From Hoylesella loescheii DSM 19665 = JCM 12249 = ATCC 15930 (GTDB lineage: Bacteria; Bacteroidota; Bacteroidia; Bacteroidales; Bacteroidaceae): DNA of 64,000 nucleotides. Made by a program: the position numbers and the translations under genes. The notes under the pieces were generated by a model. The model was not told where the DNA came from, made no database searches, and worked only from the letters and a program-made list of their open reading frames with translations. Shown piece by piece: positions 62,116 to 64,000 of the stretch (position 1 is the stretch's first letter; each line of letters begins with the position of its first letter). Where the stretch lies: contig NZ_KB899215.1 in NCBI RefSeq assembly GCF_000378085.1, positions 62,001 through 126,000 on the forward strand, in the 5' to 3' direction.

Positions 62116-62781
62116 TTATTGTTGTACTTCTACAACAGGTATTCTTACCCCTGGCTTATGGAAACAATAGAATATATTGTACGTGCTATCATATTGTACA
62201 TCCCAATATAGCCTTGTTCTCCAGCCCCCATTGTATAAATCATTTTTGTCTTTATTGTTTGTGTTGTGAAAGTTGATTTGTGGAATTATAAAATGAGTTG
62301 AATCTCTCCTGTCGGATGAGAAGGAGAAATTAAAATTTTGTACGACTTTAGATGGAAAGTCGTGAGGTTTAACACCTATACTACCCAATGCATTGCGATA
62401 TAAAGTTATAGTAATAACAGTAGAACCTCTCTTTGCTAATACGGCATCCTTTTCCCCTCTTGACAAGGTTTGGCCTAAAACAACATCGAATGAGCGTATT
62501 TTATCCCTTATCATTACGCATGAGTGATAACTATTCCAACCATGTACAATGCTTATTGGCAAGAACACAGTGTCGGAAGTTTCATTCTTTACTACATATT
62601 CGAACCGCATATACCTACTGCCACCCTTAGGAAACGGACATTCTCCCTTTATCATGCACAATGAGTAGTTGTCAAATACCCTATATAAGTATGCATCTAA
62701 CTGTGGTGTTGAGTTTGTGCAAGATGAACTTAATAAGGATAAACTTAAAAGGGTGCTATTTATGATTCTTTTTGTATTCAT
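62116..62781 (-). CDS. Hypothetical lipoprotein
   Basis: A 221-residue lipoprotein (signal MNTKRIINSTLLSLSLLSSSC; Cys 21). The mature part is beta-rich (RYMRFEYVVKNETSDTVFLP; KRGSTVITITLYRNALGSIG) and ends in KPGVRIPVVEVQQ. It looks like a small Ig-like or jelly-roll protein; no family recognised. It is first in the minus-strand run 62781-59642. A -7 motif at 63035 lies upstream. Confidence 0.65.
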   Translation of the reverse strand: MNTKRIINSTLLSLSLLSSSCTNSTPQLDAYLYRVFDNYSLCMIKGECPFPKGGSRYMRFEYVVKNETSDTVFLPISIVHGWNSYHSCVMIRDKIRSFDVVLGQTLSRGEKDAVLAKRGSTVITITLYRNALGSIGVKPHDFPSKVVQNFNFSFSSDRRDSTHFIIPQINFHNTNNKDKNDLYNGGWRTRLYWDVQYDSTYNIFYCFHKPGVRIPVVEVQQ

Positions 62782-63034
62782 TGTTATGCCACTCCAAATC
62801 TTTATAATACACTTTGACTTTTGGCGTCGTGTTCTTCCAAGAAGGTACTTCGCGCAGTCTTTGAAGAACCTTCCATATTTGATGTAAACACTTAAACAAA
62901 CCTTAATTCGTTCATAATATAGGCCTTTCTTTGATTGTTATATCGGTAGGTGTCTTAGTCTTGTGGTATTGGCAAGAGTGTGACACACTTTACATCTGGT
63001 ATTGGGTTATAGCGTAGATGTGTTGTCACTAATG

Positions 63035-63042
63035 CAAATGTA
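63035..63042 (-). promoter_or_regulatory. -7 promoter motif (TACATTTG) of the lipoprotein run
   Basis: TACATTTG on the minus strand at 63035-63042, about 250 nt upstream of the gene at 62781. The rest of the 62782-63180 gap is AT-rich with no gene that I can support. Confidence 0.5.
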
Positions 63043-63322
63043 GTAAAAGTAAAATAAACAGCAATGCATTTTGAGTGTTTTTTTGATAAGTGGATGATAT
63101 TTTTTCTTATGTCCATCAAATCCCTAAAGGACTTCTGCCTTTGTCTAACCCTACATTTATCGGCATACAACCATCTAGTCTAGTACCTAATGGGAATTTA
63201 TCCCGGACTCGCCAATTAACCATTCCCTCTTTCGCATTTTCTTAGTTCCGAAAATGCGCCTCCTAAGACCTTATAATGCATTATTAGATTAATCGTCGTA
63301 TTATATGTGTTTTGGACGGCTG

Positions 63323-63405
63323 TTCCATGTTACCTGGAATGCTGTTCCAGATGATATGGAACACTGTTCCAACTTATCTGGAACAGGGCTACATCTTATC
63401 TTTTT
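63323..63405. repeat. 22-bp palindromic array E (TTCCA-N7-TGGAA)
   Basis: Units at 63323-63339, 63345-63361 and 63367-63383 with 5-bp spacers, and a degenerate fourth at 63389. The left flank TTTTGGACGGCTG and the right flank with GAGCTTAAAAAGTTCACTAC are shared with array C. The right flank (GGAATGAAAGATGGCGTTTG, about 63450-63470) also matches the complement of the sequence left of array A. Short ORFs across it in both copies are translations of the repeat. Confidence 0.87.
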
Positions 63406-63698
63406 CAAAGCGAGAGCTTAAAAAGTTCACTACACGAGCTCATAGGGTGGGGAATGAAAGATGGCGTTTGGAGGTAGAAAGGGTAAGTTATTGGCGGCGA
63501 TAGTCTATGTAATGAACCGTCTAGATGGTGACAAACTAGAATTCATGTATGTCATGTGTAACAGGTTACGTCTTAGCGGTAATAAAACCAAAGTTGAAAA
63601 GCATAATTCCAGGGTTCATCAGCTGTTCTGTTGTTTGATAATTCTATCAGTTACCGAGTTGACAAGTTGAAGTCTGCGATGTTAACTTAAACGTAGAA

Positions 63699-63887
63699 TT
63701 ATACCAGCTCAATAACGCCTTCCACCTTCAAATGCCGTGTTGTAGCAGGAATAAGTATCGAGTCGCTTGTTTGCATTTCCACGGTGTTTCCATCGTTGTC
63801 GGTAATCGTTCCCTTACTGCCAGCGCAGATGTGGATAACAAAACAGTGAAGTTGCGACAGGTTGATACTCATCGGTTTGTCCAAGTT
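63699..63887 (-). pseudogene. C-terminal fragment of a mannose-6-phosphate isomerase (manA)
   Basis: The frame reads NLDKPMSINLSQLHCFVIHI then GSKGTITDNDGNTVEMQTSD and DSILIPATTRHLKVEGVIEL, ending at 63699. This is the C-terminal cupin strand region of class I phosphomannose isomerases. A stop lies immediately upstream, so only the last 63 codons remain; the rest of the enzyme is missing. It is bounded by array E on one side and another gene on the other. Confidence 0.6.
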
Positions 63888-63900
63888 TTAGCGGATGGTG

Positions 63901-64000
63901 TTATGCCTTTCCTAGAAGGATGCCATCGTATTTTATGTTGGCATAGTGGTCTTCTCGTTGTCTTTCAATCTGCATTATACGCATTTGGTAGACTTTCTGT
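63901..64000 (-). CDS. Partial CDS at the right edge (C-terminal end)
   Basis: The minus-strand frame ends at the stop 63901-63903 and runs off the right edge. The visible end is QKVYQMRIMQIERQREDHYA followed by NIKYDGILLGKA. Only 32 codons can be seen and I do not recognise it. It could be the tail of a conserved Bacteroidales gene. Confidence 0.4.
   Translation of the reverse strand, partial: QKVYQMRIMQIERQREDHYANIKYDGILLGKA

Overview
The window looks like a chromosomal segment of a Bacteroidota bacterium, most likely Prevotella in the broad sense. The support is the TAnnTTTG (-7) promoter motif before many genes, weak Shine-Dalgarno signals, TonB-linked outer-membrane proteins, a C10 (interpain-like) protease with a type IX secretion tail, a type B bL31 gene, and sialic-acid genes of the Bacteroidales type. 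Housekeeping genes are moderately GC-rich. Two blocks, about 2.7-5.4 kb and 57.6-62.8 kb, are clearly AT-rich and read as accessory DNA. I found no rRNA, tRNA, CRISPR array or intact insertion sequence.

Layout. 0-9 kb, mostly minus strand: a conserved protein cut by the left edge, an OprP-type porin, an AT-rich TIR/STAND-like gene with a decayed XRE regulator before it, a voltage-gated-type K+ channel, and dnaK. 9-17.7 kb: nhaD, a GNAT acetyltransferase, a two-gene AAA-ATPase/DUF4435 module that resembles the PARIS defence pair AriA/AriB, a DMT transporter, an ADP-ribosylglycohydrolase and cysK. 18-28 kb: a C1 peptidase, a TonB-type barrel protein, rsmD with a DUF3822 gene and a microprotein, a RecD-like helicase, a histidine phosphatase, a DUF308 membrane protein and an NmrA-like reductase. 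28.4-33.4 kb: a sialic-acid unit (mutarotase, MFS transporter, N-acetylneuraminate lyase, AGE-type epimerase). 34.4-41 kb: a TonB receptor, two OB-fold-type lipoproteins and a nuclease lipoprotein, with rpmE between them. This reads best as a nucleic-acid scavenging locus. 41.8-57.2 kb: a lipoprotein, glutathione peroxidase, trxB, a MerR regulator, alaS, the C10 protease, mutY, a TPR protein, an MscS-type channel, a PBP4-type carboxypeptidase and a small membrane protein. 57.6-62.8 kb: a run of short lineage-specific lipoproteins mixed with gene fragments, possibly orphan immunity genes. The right edge has a manA tail fragment and the end of another gene.

The most unusual content is intergenic. 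Five places (about 10.9, 34.0, 41.4, 48.5 and 63.3 kb) carry arrays of an interrupted palindrome, TTCCA-N7-TGGAA, repeated with an exact 22-bp period (17-bp palindrome plus 5-bp spacer). A sixth array at 25.1 kb has the same 17+5 layout but different arms (CTACAA-N5-TTGTAG) and ends in a perfect 12-bp hairpin. Several TTCCA arrays lie next to a family of roughly 120-150-bp elements with terminal inverted repeats, which look like MITEs. Other gaps are filled with about 10-bp-periodic AACTC/GTTAA-type repeats and 8-bp GGTGAAA-type repeats that run up to, and sometimes into, gene ends.

All calls come from reading the sequence and protein motifs. No database search was run.
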